From Desulfobacteraceae bacterium (GTDB taxonomy: Bacteria > Desulfobacterota > Desulfobacteria > Desulfobacterales > Desulfosalsimonadaceae), in assembly GCA_011389935.1 (NCBI GenBank), contig JAABTJ010000002.1, positions 62,001-126,000 of the forward strand: a stretch of DNA of 64,000 nt. Direction: 5' to 3'. A program made the translations under genes and the position numbers. Each line of letters begins with the position of its first letter. Position 1 is the first letter of the stretch. The notes below the pieces were generated by a model. It was not told where the DNA came from, did not search any database, and worked only from the letters and a program-made list of their open reading frames with translations. Positions 35,300 to 44,967 of the stretch are shown piece after piece.

Positions 35300-36661
35300 A
35301 TGGAACTGAAAGGCATGCATACGGTTGTTTTCGGGCTGGGCAAAACAGGGGAAGCCCTGGTGCGTTTTCTCCTTGACAGGGGTGCCCGCGTTACCGTTAC
35401 GGACAGCCGGCCCGCCGACCTTTTGAAAGAAGCCCTGGAAAGAACCCGCGGCCTGCCGGTCGAAATGAAGCTCGGCGGACATGACGACCGGGTTATCGAA
35501 AACGCGGACCTGGTCGTTTTAAGCCCGGGTGTACCGCATACCCTGGCCTGCCTTGAACGGGCGGAACAATCCAATACGCCCGTCATCGGAGAAATCGAGC
35601 TGGCCTGTCGATTTATCGACGATCCCGTGGTCGCGGTGACGGGAACAAACGGGAAATCGACCACAACCCGACTTGCGGCGCGAATGCTCGAACACTCGGG
35701 CAGAAGTGTTTTCCTCGGCGGCAATATCGGCAAACCGCTGGTGGAATACCTCAACGAGAACAAGCGAGCGGATGTCGTGGTCATCGAGGTAAGCTCGTTT
35801 CAGCTCGATACCATTGTCCATTTCCGGCCGGATGTCGGGGTGCTGCTGAACATCACGCCGGATCACCTGGACCGGTATGCGGACTTTGATGCGTACGCCA
35901 TGTCCAAGGCGAGGCTTTTTGAAAACCAGCTTCCCGGGGATACGGCCGTACTGAACGCCTCTGATCCGATGGTCGCGCGGGTGACCCGGGGCATCAGGAG
36001 CCGCCGGTGCACGTTTAACGAAAAAGCGCCGAAACAGTGCAGCGCCGTGGTGTCCGATGATGGGATTGTTATCCATATGCCCGATGGGACGGAAATGGCC
36101 ATTGATAAAACCATGGTTCCGCTGATGGGTCGCCACAACCTGGAAAACGCCGCATCCGCGGCATTGAGTGCCCTGGCTGCGGGAGGAACAAAAGAAGGGG
36201 TTCTTTCCGGGATTGCCGGATTTGCGGCCGATCCCCACCGTCTGGAATTTGTGGCGTCCGTCGACGGGGTATCCTATTACGACGACTCAAAGGGGACCAA
36301 CGTGGAAGCGGCCGCCAGGGCTGTGGAGGCGATGGACGGACCGGTAGTTCTGATTGCCGGCGGCAGGGATAAGTTCGGGGGGTACGAAGCGCTCCATGAG
36401 CCGGTGCGGAAGCATGTCAAGGCCCTGATCGTCATGGGGGAGGCGGCGCCCTCGATTTTGCAGAGCCTTGGTGACCTGGTTGAAACCCGGCACGCCGCAT
36501 CCATGGCAGAGGCGGTACAAATCGCATCGCGCATGGCCCGCACCGGGGACAGCGTGCTTCTTTCACCGGCCTGTTCCAGTTTCGACATGTATGAAAATTA
36601 TGCGGCCCGCGGAGAGGATTTTCAACGGGCCGTAGGGGTCCTGGAGAGAAAAGCCATATGA
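35300..36661 (+). CDS. murD: UDP-MurNAc-alanine D-glutamate ligase MurD
   Basis: The product is 453 residues. It adds D-Glu to UDP-MurNAc-L-Ala. The N-terminal Rossmann region begins VVFGLGKTGEALVRFLL, the ATP loop is VTGTNGKSTTTRL (about 114-126), and the C-terminal part has YYDDSKGTN and LLSPACSSFDMY near the end, both typical of MurD. The ATG at 35300 gives the family N-terminus; the open frame begins inside mraY. Confidence 0.96.
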   Translation: MELKGMHTVVFGLGKTGEALVRFLLDRGARVTVTDSRPADLLKEALERTRGLPVEMKLGGHDDRVIENADLVVLSPGVPHTLACLERAEQSNTPVIGEIELACRFIDDPVVAVTGTNGKSTTTRLAARMLEHSGRSVFLGGNIGKPLVEYLNENKRADVVVIEVSSFQLDTIVHFRPDVGVLLNITPDHLDRYADFDAYAMSKARLFENQLPGDTAVLNASDPMVARVTRGIRSRRCTFNEKAPKQCSAVVSDDGIVIHMPDGTEMAIDKTMVPLMGRHNLENAASAALSALAAGGTKEGVLSGIAGFAADPHRLEFVASVDGVSYYDDSKGTNVEAAARAVEAMDGPVVLIAGGRDKFGGYEALHEPVRKHVKALIVMGEAAPSILQSLGDLVETRHAASMAEAVQIASRMARTGDSVLLSPACSSFDMYENYAARGEDFQRAVGVLERKAI

Positions 36662-37779
36662 AGGAAGCCCGAACATATACCCCGGCAGCCTTTTTTGATC
36701 CTGTATTGCTGTTTTCCGTGACGCTGCTGAGCGGCATCGGCGTCATCATGGTATACAGCGGAAGCAGCGAGCTTGCGCTCCGGCAGTTCGGCAGCGAGTA
36801 CTATTTTTTTTCCCGGCAGCTTGCGTACCTGGGGATCGGGATGGCCGGCATGACCGTTGCCTGTCTGGTCCCCTATGGCATCTATCGCCCCTTGACATAC
36901 GGATTTTTGCTTCTTGCGCTGATCCTTCTGGGCGCGCTGATGATAGACGGTGTGGGGCAAACGGCCGGCGGTGCGACCCGGTGGCTGCGGTTTTCGTGGA
37001 TATCGTTTCAGCCGGCGGAGTTCGCGCGGCTGGCCCTGATTATCTTTCTGGCATATTCGTTGACCAAAAAGCAGCTCCAGGTGGAGCAGGCCGCAATTGG
37101 TTTCATCCCGCATGTTATCGTCCTGCTTTTGTTTACGGGGATGATCATGATGCAGCCGGATTTCGGCACCATTGTCATTTTCTGGATGATGGCCTGGATT
37201 ATCATGTTTGTGGGCAGGGTGCCGGTTCTTCATTTGATTTCGGCGCTTCTTCTGATGCTGCCCTTTGCCGTGTGGCTTTTGTTTTCGGCGGAATACCGGA
37301 TAAAGCGGTATATCACCTTTCTCGATCCCTGGAAATATCCGCTTGATGACGGATATCAGATCATTCATGCCATGATGGCCTTTAATTCCGGCGGAATTTT
37401 CGGGAAGGGCCTTGGAGAAGGCTACCAGAAGCTGTTTTATCTGCCGGCCCCCCATACGGATTTTATTTTTTCGGTGATGGGGGAGGAAGGGGGGCTGCTC
37501 CTGGTACTTGCGATAATCGCGCTGTTTCTGGTCATTCTGTGGCGGGGACTGCAGATTGCCACGGCAGCGAATGACTGTTTCGGCTCGTTTCTGGCTTTCG
37601 GCATTACGATATCCATTACGCTTCAGGCAATGGTCAACATGGGGGTGAATCTCAGCCTCCTGCCGACAAAGGGGCTGACGCTTCCTTTTCTCAGCTTCGG
37701 GGGGTCTTCCCTGGTCTTTAACCTGCTGGGCGTCGGCATCCTCATGAATATCCGGGCAAGGCTGGTGAAGAAACGATGA
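36658..37779 (+). CDS. ftsW: Septal lipid II polymerase FtsW
   Basis: The product is 373 residues of the SEDS family with about ten membrane helices. It polymerises lipid II at the division site together with FtsI. Family features include the long periplasmic loop with RIKRYITFLDPWKYPLDDGY (about 218-237) and the closing LTLPFLSFGGSSLVFNLLGVG. The start overlaps murD by four bases and the end overlaps murG by four. Confidence 0.95.
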   Translation: MKEARTYTPAAFFDPVLLFSVTLLSGIGVIMVYSGSSELALRQFGSEYYFFSRQLAYLGIGMAGMTVACLVPYGIYRPLTYGFLLLALILLGALMIDGVGQTAGGATRWLRFSWISFQPAEFARLALIIFLAYSLTKKQLQVEQAAIGFIPHVIVLLLFTGMIMMQPDFGTIVIFWMMAWIIMFVGRVPVLHLISALLLMLPFAVWLLFSAEYRIKRYITFLDPWKYPLDDGYQIIHAMMAFNSGGIFGKGLGEGYQKLFYLPAPHTDFIFSVMGEEGGLLLVLAIIALFLVILWRGLQIATAANDCFGSFLAFGITISITLQAMVNMGVNLSLLPTKGLTLPFLSFGGSSLVFNLLGVGILMNIRARLVKKR

Positions 37780-38969
37780 GCATGCCCCAGAGTGCACATA
37801 TCGGCCGGCAAACCGGGCCGGATCCTTTACGGGAGCTGAGAATCATCGTGGCTGGCGCCGGAACGGGGGGGCACCTGTTCCCGGGGCTTGCCGTGGTGGA
37901 CAGGCTCCTGGAAATGGCGGCCAACGTCAGGCCCTGCTTTGTCACCACCGGGCGCCCCATTGAAAATACGGTCCTGGGGGAACGAAATTTTGAAACGGTC
38001 GGGATTGCGGCGGCCGGCATAAAAGGGAAGACGGTATGGGGGAAGGTGCGGTCGCTGGGCCTGCTGGTCAAAGGGCTCCTGGATGCCCGCAGAATATTGA
38101 AAACGTTCAAACCGCACATGGTGCTGGGCATGGGTGGGTATTCGGCCGCACCGGTAGTAATCAGCGCCTGGGCCATGGGCATTCCCCGGGTCATTCACGA
38201 GCAGAACCGGGTTCCCGGCATTACCAACAGGGTCCTGGGGCGTTTTTCGGACAGGGTTTTCGTCTCTTTTGCGGACACGGTCATTCCCGGAGCGAAGGGC
38301 AGATTCCGCTATACCGGATATCCGGTACGTCCGGAAATCAAAAAACGCCCGGGGCCGGATAATGGTGCCGGACACCGGCGTTCCGGGGCGGAAGGAAAAG
38401 CCCATATGACCATCCTGGTGCTGGGCGGCAGCCAGGGCGCCCGCAGCATCAACAAGGCCGTCACGGGAGCGCTTGACCATCTCGACAGCGCGGCGGATTT
38501 TGAATTTGTCCACCAGACCGGGGCCGCGGATGAGGGGTGGGTCAGGGAGCGGTACGAAAAAAAAGGGGTAAAGGCGGTTGTATCGGCATTTTTTACGGAT
38601 ATGGCGTCCCTTTACCAGGGGGCGGATCTGGCAATATGCCGGGCGGGGGCAGGCACCATCGCCGAGCTTGCCGCTTCCGTCGTTCCGGCGATTCTCGTTC
38701 CGTACCCCTATGCCGCAGACGACCACCAGACGGCCAATGCAAGCGGCATGGCCGCGTCGGGCGGGGCACAGGTGCTTTTCGAAGCGCATATGACCCCAGC
38801 GGAGATGGCCCGGCTGATGATGCACTACCGATCCCATCCGGAGGCGCTGGAACAGATGAGAAAAAATATCGAACAATATGCCGGGGCGGATGCAGCGGGT
38901 ATAATTGCCGGGGAAATCCTGGCCCTTGCCGGTTTCGCGCCGGCCGGTCAACAAGAGGCATTCGAATAG
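37776..38969 (+). CDS. murG: Lipid II synthase MurG
   Basis: The product is 397 residues. It adds GlcNAc from UDP-GlcNAc to lipid I at the inner face of the membrane. The N-terminal glycine-rich motif is VAGAGTGGHLFPGLAV (about 25-40), HEQNRVPGITNR follows, and the donor side has VLGGSQGARSINK and ICRAGAGTIAEL. About 20 extra residues precede the first beta strand compared with E. coli; a later internal start is possible but the overlap with ftsW favours the annotated one. Confidence 0.96.
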   Translation: MSMPQSAHIGRQTGPDPLRELRIIVAGAGTGGHLFPGLAVVDRLLEMAANVRPCFVTTGRPIENTVLGERNFETVGIAAAGIKGKTVWGKVRSLGLLVKGLLDARRILKTFKPHMVLGMGGYSAAPVVISAWAMGIPRVIHEQNRVPGITNRVLGRFSDRVFVSFADTVIPGAKGRFRYTGYPVRPEIKKRPGPDNGAGHRRSGAEGKAHMTILVLGGSQGARSINKAVTGALDHLDSAADFEFVHQTGAADEGWVRERYEKKGVKAVVSAFFTDMASLYQGADLAICRAGAGTIAELAASVVPAILVPYPYAADDHQTANASGMAASGGAQVLFEAHMTPAEMARLMMHYRSHPEALEQMRKNIEQYAGADAAGIIAGEILALAGFAPAGQQEAFE

Positions 38970-38970
38970 A

Positions 38971-40347
38971 ATGTACCGGAAAAAATATCACATACATTTT
39001 GTCGGAATCGGCGGCATCGGGATGAGCGGTATCGCGGAGCTGCTGCTGAATCTCGGCTACCGCGTTTCCGGTTCGGATATCGCGGAAACCGATGTGACCC
39101 GTCGGCTCCGGGAGCTTGGCGGCACGATATATGAACAGCACCATGCGGACCAGGTGGCCCAGGCGGACGTGGTGGTCACCTCTTCGGCCATACGGCCGGA
39201 TAACCCGGAGGTAAAGGCCGCTGAGACCCTCTCGATTCCGGTAATTCCACGGGCGGAGATGCTGGCGGAGCTCATGCGGCTCAAGTACAGCATCGCCGTG
39301 GCGGGCGCCCACGGCAAAACATCGACCACTTCCATGCTCGCGGCGGTTCTGGGAGCCGGCGGCCTGGATCCGACGGTCGTTATCGGCGGGAAGCTCAAAA
39401 GCATCGGCACCAACGCGGTGCTTGGGCAGGGGGATTTCATCGTGGCGGAAGCCGATGAAAGCGATGGATCTTTTCTGAAATTCAATCCCGCCATATCCGT
39501 GGTGACCAATATCGATCTCGAACATCTGGATTATTACGGCAGTATCGATGAAATCAAACGGGTGTTTCTGAGCTTTCTCGACCGTATTCCCTTTTACGGG
39601 CTCGCGGTGCTCTGTCTGGACAACGAGCACCTGCAGGAGATGATCCCGAAGATCAAGAAACGGTTCATTACCTATGGCGTAAACCCACAGGCGGATTTCC
39701 AGGCCGCCAATATCCGGTTTGAGGGGATTCGTACGACTTTCACCGTTTACATCAACGGGCGCGCAATGGGCGATATCCGCCTGAATCTCCCGGGGGTGCA
39801 CAATGTGTCCAACGCCCTGGCAAGCATTGCGGTGGGAACGGAGCTGGACATTGAATTCGACACCATTCGGCAGGCCCTGGAAACCATAGACGGCGTGGGA
39901 CGAAGACTGGAAGTCAAGGGGGAAGCCGCAAGTATATCGGTCATCGACGATTACGGGCATCATCCAACAGAGATACGGGTTACCCTGGACGCGGTCCGGC
40001 AGAGTTGGCCGGACAGGCGGCTGGTCGTGGTGTTTCAACCCCATCGGTACACGCGGACCCGGGATTTGTTCGATGAATTCACGCGTGCGTTTTATCACTC
40101 GGATGTGCTGGTGTTCATGCCGATTTATTCGGCCGGCGAGACGGCAATCAAGGATATGGATCACGAAAAACTGGCGCAGGGGACCCGTGTTCACGGTCAC
40201 AAAAAAGTCCTTACGGCCCAAAGCGCCCCGGATGCCGTAGCCCTTCTGGAAAAAACGCTTCAACCCGGAGATATTCTCCTGACGCTGGGAGCAGGGAATG
40301 TGTGGCAGGTCGGGGAAAGCGTGCTTGCGGTTTTACAGGCCCGTTAA
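38971..40347 (+). CDS. murC: UDP-MurNAc L-alanine ligase MurC
   Basis: The product is 458 residues. It begins the stem peptide by joining L-Ala to UDP-MurNAc. The N-terminal Rossmann motif is HFVGIGGIGMSGIAEL (about 8-23), the ATP loop AGAHGKTSTTSML (about 110-122), and DDYGHHPTEI (about 327) is a MurC hallmark. It starts one base after the murG stop. Confidence 0.97.
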   Translation: MYRKKYHIHFVGIGGIGMSGIAELLLNLGYRVSGSDIAETDVTRRLRELGGTIYEQHHADQVAQADVVVTSSAIRPDNPEVKAAETLSIPVIPRAEMLAELMRLKYSIAVAGAHGKTSTTSMLAAVLGAGGLDPTVVIGGKLKSIGTNAVLGQGDFIVAEADESDGSFLKFNPAISVVTNIDLEHLDYYGSIDEIKRVFLSFLDRIPFYGLAVLCLDNEHLQEMIPKIKKRFITYGVNPQADFQAANIRFEGIRTTFTVYINGRAMGDIRLNLPGVHNVSNALASIAVGTELDIEFDTIRQALETIDGVGRRLEVKGEAASISVIDDYGHHPTEIRVTLDAVRQSWPDRRLVVVFQPHRYTRTRDLFDEFTRAFYHSDVLVFMPIYSAGETAIKDMDHEKLAQGTRVHGHKKVLTAQSAPDAVALLEKTLQPGDILLTLGAGNVWQVGESVLAVLQAR

Positions 40348-40376
40348 ACGCGAAAAGAAATCGGGGAGATATACAC

Positions 40377-41330
40377 GTGTTGTTGACCGGGACCATAAAG
40401 CATCTGCTGGCAAAACGGTTTGACGGCAAAATCCGTTTTGATGAGCCGATGGCGGCCCATACGACCTTCCGTATCGGGGGCCCGGCCGACGTCCTTGTGC
40501 TGCCCGAAACCGTGGAGGATGTCGTGGACCTGCTGGCCTTGCTGGATGCTGAAAACGTCGGGTGGTTTGTATTCGGCGGCGGGGCGAACCTGCTGGTGCA
40601 TGACGGCGGCATCCGCGGGGTGGTGATATCGCCTGCCCCGGGGTTGTCCAACATTCACATTGTGCAGGATAATGAAGAAAATATACTAGTTATCGCGCAA
40701 AGCGGCGCAACCCTCTGGGATTTGTGCCGTTTTGCGGCAGACAATGGACTTTCCGGGCTGATGTTTGCGACCGGGATTCCAGGAACCATCGGCGGCGCGG
40801 CCATGATGAACGCGGGTACCGCGGAGGGGGACATGTCCGGGGTAATCATGTCTCTTGAGATTGTCAGCGGTCCGGGTGAGTTTCGGCGCGTCAGGCGGGA
40901 GGAAATGGCTTTTTCATACCGGTCGCTTCGGTTACCGCAGGATGCGGCCGGATATGAAGGCAGACCCGGTATCATCGTGTCTGCAACCCTCCGGCTGGAT
41001 CGAAGGAATCCCAACGGGGTGAAAAAAGAAATGGAAAAGCGCCTTGCGAAAAGAAAACAGTCGCAGCCCGGAGGCTTTTCAGCAGGCAGCTTTTTCAAAA
41101 ATCCTCCTGGGGCGTCGCCGGCGGGAGAGCTGATCGATAAGGCGGGGTTAAAAGGCTTTGTCGTCGGCGGCGCGGAGGTTTCAAAAAAGCATGCCAATTT
41201 CATCATCAACCGGAAAAACGCGTCGGCCGGCGATGTGCTGGTCCTGATGGAAATGATACGAAAGCGGGTTCATGATGCTTTCGGCATCACTTTGGAGCCG
41301 GAAGTGAAAATTGTCGGGGAGCCGGGATAA
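40377..41330 (+). CDS. murB: UDP-N-acetylenolpyruvoylglucosamine reductase MurB
   Basis: The product is 317 residues. It is an FAD enzyme that reduces enolpyruvyl-UDP-GlcNAc to UDP-MurNAc. Motifs are AAHTTFRIGGPADVLVLP (about 25-42), FGGGANLLVHDGGIRG (about 64-79) and GIPGTIGGAAMMNAG (about 137-151). The Ser-containing SAGSFFKNP (about 238-246) and a final EPEVKIVG place it in the type I/II MurB set. The GTG at 40377 is chosen because GGGGAG lies eight bases upstream. Confidence 0.95.
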   Translation: MLLTGTIKHLLAKRFDGKIRFDEPMAAHTTFRIGGPADVLVLPETVEDVVDLLALLDAENVGWFVFGGGANLLVHDGGIRGVVISPAPGLSNIHIVQDNEENILVIAQSGATLWDLCRFAADNGLSGLMFATGIPGTIGGAAMMNAGTAEGDMSGVIMSLEIVSGPGEFRRVRREEMAFSYRSLRLPQDAAGYEGRPGIIVSATLRLDRRNPNGVKKEMEKRLAKRKQSQPGGFSAGSFFKNPPGASPAGELIDKAGLKGFVVGGAEVSKKHANFIINRKNASAGDVLVLMEMIRKRVHDAFGITLEPEVKIVGEPG

Positions 41331-41395
41331 AGGGGCGGAAACGGCCGGAAAATCCGGTTTTCCCATTCAGGCAAAAACGAGCGGGGTGACTTTCA

Positions 41396-42268
41396 ATGGC
41401 GGCAAAGTCCAAGCGGAAAAACAAGTATGCCGGCAATTCAGAACCGGCAGAAACGGGGCGCATGATCCGATGGTGGCTTTCCGGTGCCCTCTGGGCTGCA
41501 GCCGGAGTGATGGTTATGGCGGCAATGAGTCTGGTGTGCATTTTCAGCTACGACTGGATAACCCAGTGCTCGTATTTTCGCGCCCGGACCATCGAGGTCA
41601 CCGGCTGCAGCCGTCTTGATCCGGATATGATCAAGGATCTTGCCGGCGCAAGGGAAGGGACGAATATCTTTTCGGTCAACCTGGCTTCGGCCAGGAAGCG
41701 GCTTGTCGCGGATCCATGGATCAAAGAGGCCGGTATTCGTCGGGGTTTTCCGCCAAAAATGAGCATAGCGGTCTGCGAACACGAAGCCCTTGCAATTATG
41801 GATTTTGGACGCCTGTTTCTCATCGACACCGATGGGAATATTTTCAAGGAATACGGCGGAAGCCCGGACGCGGCAGCCCTGCCGGTCATTTCAGGCGTGG
41901 CGTACAAGGATTGGGCAGCCGAGGATGTCCGGGAATCGGAGGTTTTTCGTTCTGTAATGAAAATTCTGACGCTTGGAAACAGCGAAAAGAGCGTGGTGTC
42001 CAATCGCAATATCGAAGCCATTATCGTGGATAAAGAGATTGGTCTGTCCTTGAAGGTCAGGGAGCACGAAACATTGCTGGAGCTGGGATTTGATGCATAC
42101 GAGAAAAAACTTGAAAGATTGGCGGCGATCGCCGTCCATCTCGAGGAAACGGAACTGGGAAAAGCATTTTCCCGGGTTGATCTCAAAAATCCGGATCGCG
42201 TCGTGGCCAGGCCCGTGAGGGAAATGAATGTTGTCGCGGGAAAAGGAGGTTCAAGTGAAGGGACATGA
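41396..42268 (+). CDS. ftsQ: Cell division protein FtsQ (POTRA domain)
   Basis: The product is 290 residues. A basic cytoplasmic N-terminus (AAKSKRKNKY) precedes one membrane helix (about 28-52) and a POTRA domain (ARTIEVTGCSRLDPDMI, about 66-83, through CEHEALAIM near 133), followed by the FtsQ beta domain. It helps assemble FtsB/FtsL at the septum. The C-terminus overlaps the ftsA start by 14 bases. Confidence 0.92.
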   Translation: MAAKSKRKNKYAGNSEPAETGRMIRWWLSGALWAAAGVMVMAAMSLVCIFSYDWITQCSYFRARTIEVTGCSRLDPDMIKDLAGAREGTNIFSVNLASARKRLVADPWIKEAGIRRGFPPKMSIAVCEHEALAIMDFGRLFLIDTDGNIFKEYGGSPDAAALPVISGVAYKDWAAEDVRESEVFRSVMKILTLGNSEKSVVSNRNIEAIIVDKEIGLSLKVREHETLLELGFDAYEKKLERLAAIAVHLEETELGKAFSRVDLKNPDRVVARPVREMNVVAGKGGSSEGT

Positions 42269-43481
42269 GGAAATCGTTGTCGGGCTGGACATCGGTACGA
42301 CGAAAATTTGTACGGTTGTCGCCGAAGTTGCCGGCAGCAAGGTCAATATTATCGGCATCGGGAGTCTTCCTTCGGTGGGGCTGCGAAAGGGCGTGGTCGT
42401 CAATATGGATTCCACTGTCGCATCGATAAAAAAGGCTGTGCAGGACGCCGAGCTAATGGCCGGATGTGAAATTTCTTCGGTATATGCCGGGATTGCCGGT
42501 GGACACATTACGGGGTTCAACAGCCACGGCGTTATCGCAATAAAAGGGAACGAGATTACCCAGGCCGACGTGGATCGCGTCGTTGAGGCGGCCCGGGCTG
42601 TGGCCATTCCAATGGATCGGGAAGTGATCCATGTGCTTCCCCAGGAATTCATCATCGACGGAGAGGCGGGTATTCAAAATCCGGTCGGCATGGCCGGTGT
42701 GCGCCTGGAGGCAAAAATCCATATCGTCACCGGCGCGGTGACCTCGGCCCAGAACATCGTCAAGTGCGCAAACCAGGCGGGACTGGATGTGTGCGATATC
42801 ATTCTGGAGCCGATCGCCTCCTGCGAGTCGGTGCTGACTCCAGAGGAAAGGGAGGTCGGTACAGGGCTGATCGATATCGGCGGCGGGACCACCGATCTTG
42901 CCATTTTTTCGGGAAACACCATCCGGCATACCTTTGTTCTGTCCCTGGGCGGAAACAACATGACCAATGATATTTCCGTGGGGCTTCGCATCCCCATGGC
43001 GGAAGCGGAAAAAATTAAAATCAACTACGGCACCTGCCTGGCGGACAACATAAAGAGCAATGAAACCATCGATCTCCCGGAAATCGGCGGCCGGCAGGGG
43101 CGGCAGCTGCCCCGCCAGATTCTTGCCGAAATTCTGGAGCCGAGGGTTGAAGAGATATTTACCCTTGTAAAACGGGAAATCGTGCGGGCCGGCATGAAAG
43201 ATGAAATAGCATCCGGTATTGTTCTTACCGGCGGCGCATCTCTGCTGGACGGCATCACGGAAGTGGCGGAATCCGTATTCGAAGTACCGGTACGGTTGGG
43301 GATGCCTCATTCCATCAGCGGTCTTGTGGATGTCGTCACCAATCCCATGTATTCCACGGGCGTAGGGCTTGTGCTCTACGGGGTGAAAGACGAGGGGCGG
43401 AAAAAATTCAGGATCAGGGATGCCAATATTTTTCATCGGATCATCAACCGCATGAAGCGGTGGTTTAAAGAAGTGATTTGA
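42255..43481 (+). CDS. ftsA: Cell division protein FtsA
   Basis: The product is 408 residues of the actin family. It anchors FtsZ to the membrane. The phosphate-binding signature is VGLDIGTTKICTVVAEV (about 9-25), the second is GLIDIGGGTTDLAIF (about 205-219), and the C-terminal amphipathic segment NRMKRWFKEVI fits the membrane-targeting helix. The GTG start at 42255 has AGGAGG five bases upstream inside ftsQ, so it is preferred to the ATG nine codons earlier. Confidence 0.96.
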   Translation: MKGHEEIVVGLDIGTTKICTVVAEVAGSKVNIIGIGSLPSVGLRKGVVVNMDSTVASIKKAVQDAELMAGCEISSVYAGIAGGHITGFNSHGVIAIKGNEITQADVDRVVEAARAVAIPMDREVIHVLPQEFIIDGEAGIQNPVGMAGVRLEAKIHIVTGAVTSAQNIVKCANQAGLDVCDIILEPIASCESVLTPEEREVGTGLIDIGGGTTDLAIFSGNTIRHTFVLSLGGNNMTNDISVGLRIPMAEAEKIKINYGTCLADNIKSNETIDLPEIGGRQGRQLPRQILAEILEPRVEEIFTLVKREIVRAGMKDEIASGIVLTGGASLLDGITEVAESVFEVPVRLGMPHSISGLVDVVTNPMYSTGVGLVLYGVKDEGRKKFRIRDANIFHRIINRMKRWFKEVI

Positions 43482-43528
43482 AAAATACAATCAGAACAAT
43501 ATAAACACCAAGGCATGGAGGGATGGAC

Positions 43529-44761
43529 ATGGATTTTACCTTTGTAGAAGCGGACAGATCAGCAAAGATCAAGGTTATCGGAATTGGCGGCGGCGGCGGC
43601 AATGCCGTCAATAATATGATCAACGCCAACCTGCAGGGGGTGAAGTTTATCGTTGCCAATACGGATGCCCAGGCCCTTGCCAACTCCAGGGCGAACACCA
43701 AGATTCAGCTCGGGGAGACACTCACGGAAGGGCTGGGCGCGGGCGCCGATCCGGTGACGGGAAGGGAGGCCGCGCTCGAATCGGCCGACGTGATCCGGGA
43801 AGCTCTTGCGGACAGTCACATGGTTTTCATCGCTGCGGGGCTGGGCGGGGGTACCGGCACGGGGGCTGCGCCGGTTGTTGCGGAAATATGCAAGGAGCTG
43901 GGCGCATTGACGGTGGCCGTCGTTACCCGGCCGTTCAAGTTTGAAGCCCGTAAAAGAAGCAAACAGGCCGAAGACGGCATTGCCCATCTCAAAAAATTCG
44001 CGGACACCGTTATCACCATTCCCAACGACCGCTTGCGCGGTCTTGCAAAAAAGAATGCCACCCTGATCGATATGTTCAAAATGGCGGATGAAATTCTTCA
44101 TCACTCCGTAAAGGGGATCACGGATTTGATCATGAATCCCGGACTGATCAACCTCGATTTCGCGGACGTCAAGACGATCATGTCCAAGTCGGGAATGGCG
44201 ATCATGGGTATCGGGGTTGCGAGCGGAGACAACCGGGCCATAGAGGCGGCGGAAAAAGCCATATCGCACCCGCTCCTCGAGGACAATTCCATCGGCGGGG
44301 CAAAGGGGGTTCTCATGAACATCTCCTGCAGTTCAGAGCTGACCATGGAAGAGGCGATAGAGGCATCGGAGCGAATATACAACGAAATCGGCGATGATGA
44401 TGTGGAAATTATCTGGGGAACCACCATGGACGACAGCATCGGCGATGAAATGCGTATCACCGTGATTGCCACCGGCATCGGGGAGGTTGAACTGAAAACG
44501 AAAAGCCCCAATGTCGGAAGAAAACCGGTCAGGGAATTTCAGGACGTCACCCGGGGCGTGGTCCGTGATTACACCCCGGAAGACAGGGAATATGAAAGCC
44601 GGCTCGATCAGTCGACCTATTACCGGGTAAAAAAGAAAAACGATGAGAGCAGGAATGCAGGCGAAGAAAACTACGCCATGAAAAAGGCAAGCAGCGGCTA
44701 TGACGAGATCGATATGGACGTTCTCGACGTGCCGACCTTTTTACGGCGCAAGGCCGATTAA
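43529..44761 (+). CDS. ftsZ: Cell division GTPase FtsZ
   Basis: The product is 410 residues. It polymerises into the cytokinetic ring. Motifs are KVIGIGGGGGNAVNNMI (about 14-30), the tubulin signature GGGTGTGAAPVVAE (about 107-120) and the conserved C-terminal peptide DVLDVPTFLRRKA that binds FtsA. A GGAGGG box six bases before the ATG at 43529 decides the start over an ATG two codons upstream. It is the last gene of the cluster. Confidence 0.97.
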   Translation: MDFTFVEADRSAKIKVIGIGGGGGNAVNNMINANLQGVKFIVANTDAQALANSRANTKIQLGETLTEGLGAGADPVTGREAALESADVIREALADSHMVFIAAGLGGGTGTGAAPVVAEICKELGALTVAVVTRPFKFEARKRSKQAEDGIAHLKKFADTVITIPNDRLRGLAKKNATLIDMFKMADEILHHSVKGITDLIMNPGLINLDFADVKTIMSKSGMAIMGIGVASGDNRAIEAAEKAISHPLLEDNSIGGAKGVLMNISCSSELTMEEAIEASERIYNEIGDDDVEIIWGTTMDDSIGDEMRITVIATGIGEVELKTKSPNVGRKPVREFQDVTRGVVRDYTPEDREYESRLDQSTYYRVKKKNDESRNAGEENYAMKKASSGYDEIDMDVLDVPTFLRRKAD

Positions 44762-44812
44762 CAGATTCGTTCCTGTAAATCGGCGAAGATACATCCTCCG
44801 TGCGTTTTTTAA

Positions 44813-44920
44813 GGGAAAATGGCTGTAAGGCGGGAAGGTTTTGCCGGGGGGCAAGACGATGTAATCTTTTCCAGGTTACCTGTTCGGTTGTTGTTGATTT
44901 TTCCCGCCTTCCCTTTTCCC
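44813..44920. other. Candidate structured RNA region downstream of ftsZ
   Basis: Nested complementary segments suggest a folded RNA: GGGAAAA (44813-44819) with TTTTCCC (44914-44920), AAGGCGGGAA (44827-44836) with TTCCCGCCTT (44901-44910), and inside it a hairpin TTGCC-GGGG-GGCAA (44841-44854) plus GTAA/TTAC (44861-44864 and 44876-44879). It begins 52 bases after the ftsZ stop. I recognise no known RNA family; the strand is undetermined, and coding by the overlapping frames looks unlikely. Confidence 0.4.
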
Positions 44921-44921
44921 T

Positions 44922-44967
44922 GCATGGACGGGATCGGTATGTGGACCGCAACCGATCCCGTCCATGC
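44922..44967. terminator. Perfect 17-bp inverted repeat hairpin downstream of ftsZ
   Basis: GCATGGACGGGATCGGT at 44922-44938 is exactly complementary to ACCGATCCCGTCCATGC at 44951-44967 around a 12-base loop. There is no T-run on either side, so it is not a classical intrinsic terminator, though its stability could protect or end the division-cluster transcript. It could also be a protein-binding palindrome. Confidence 0.5.

Noticed and set aside
38593-40263. 556-codon open frame on the minus strand opposite murG/murC
   Set aside because: It is antisense to two intact Mur genes and has no recognisable domain.
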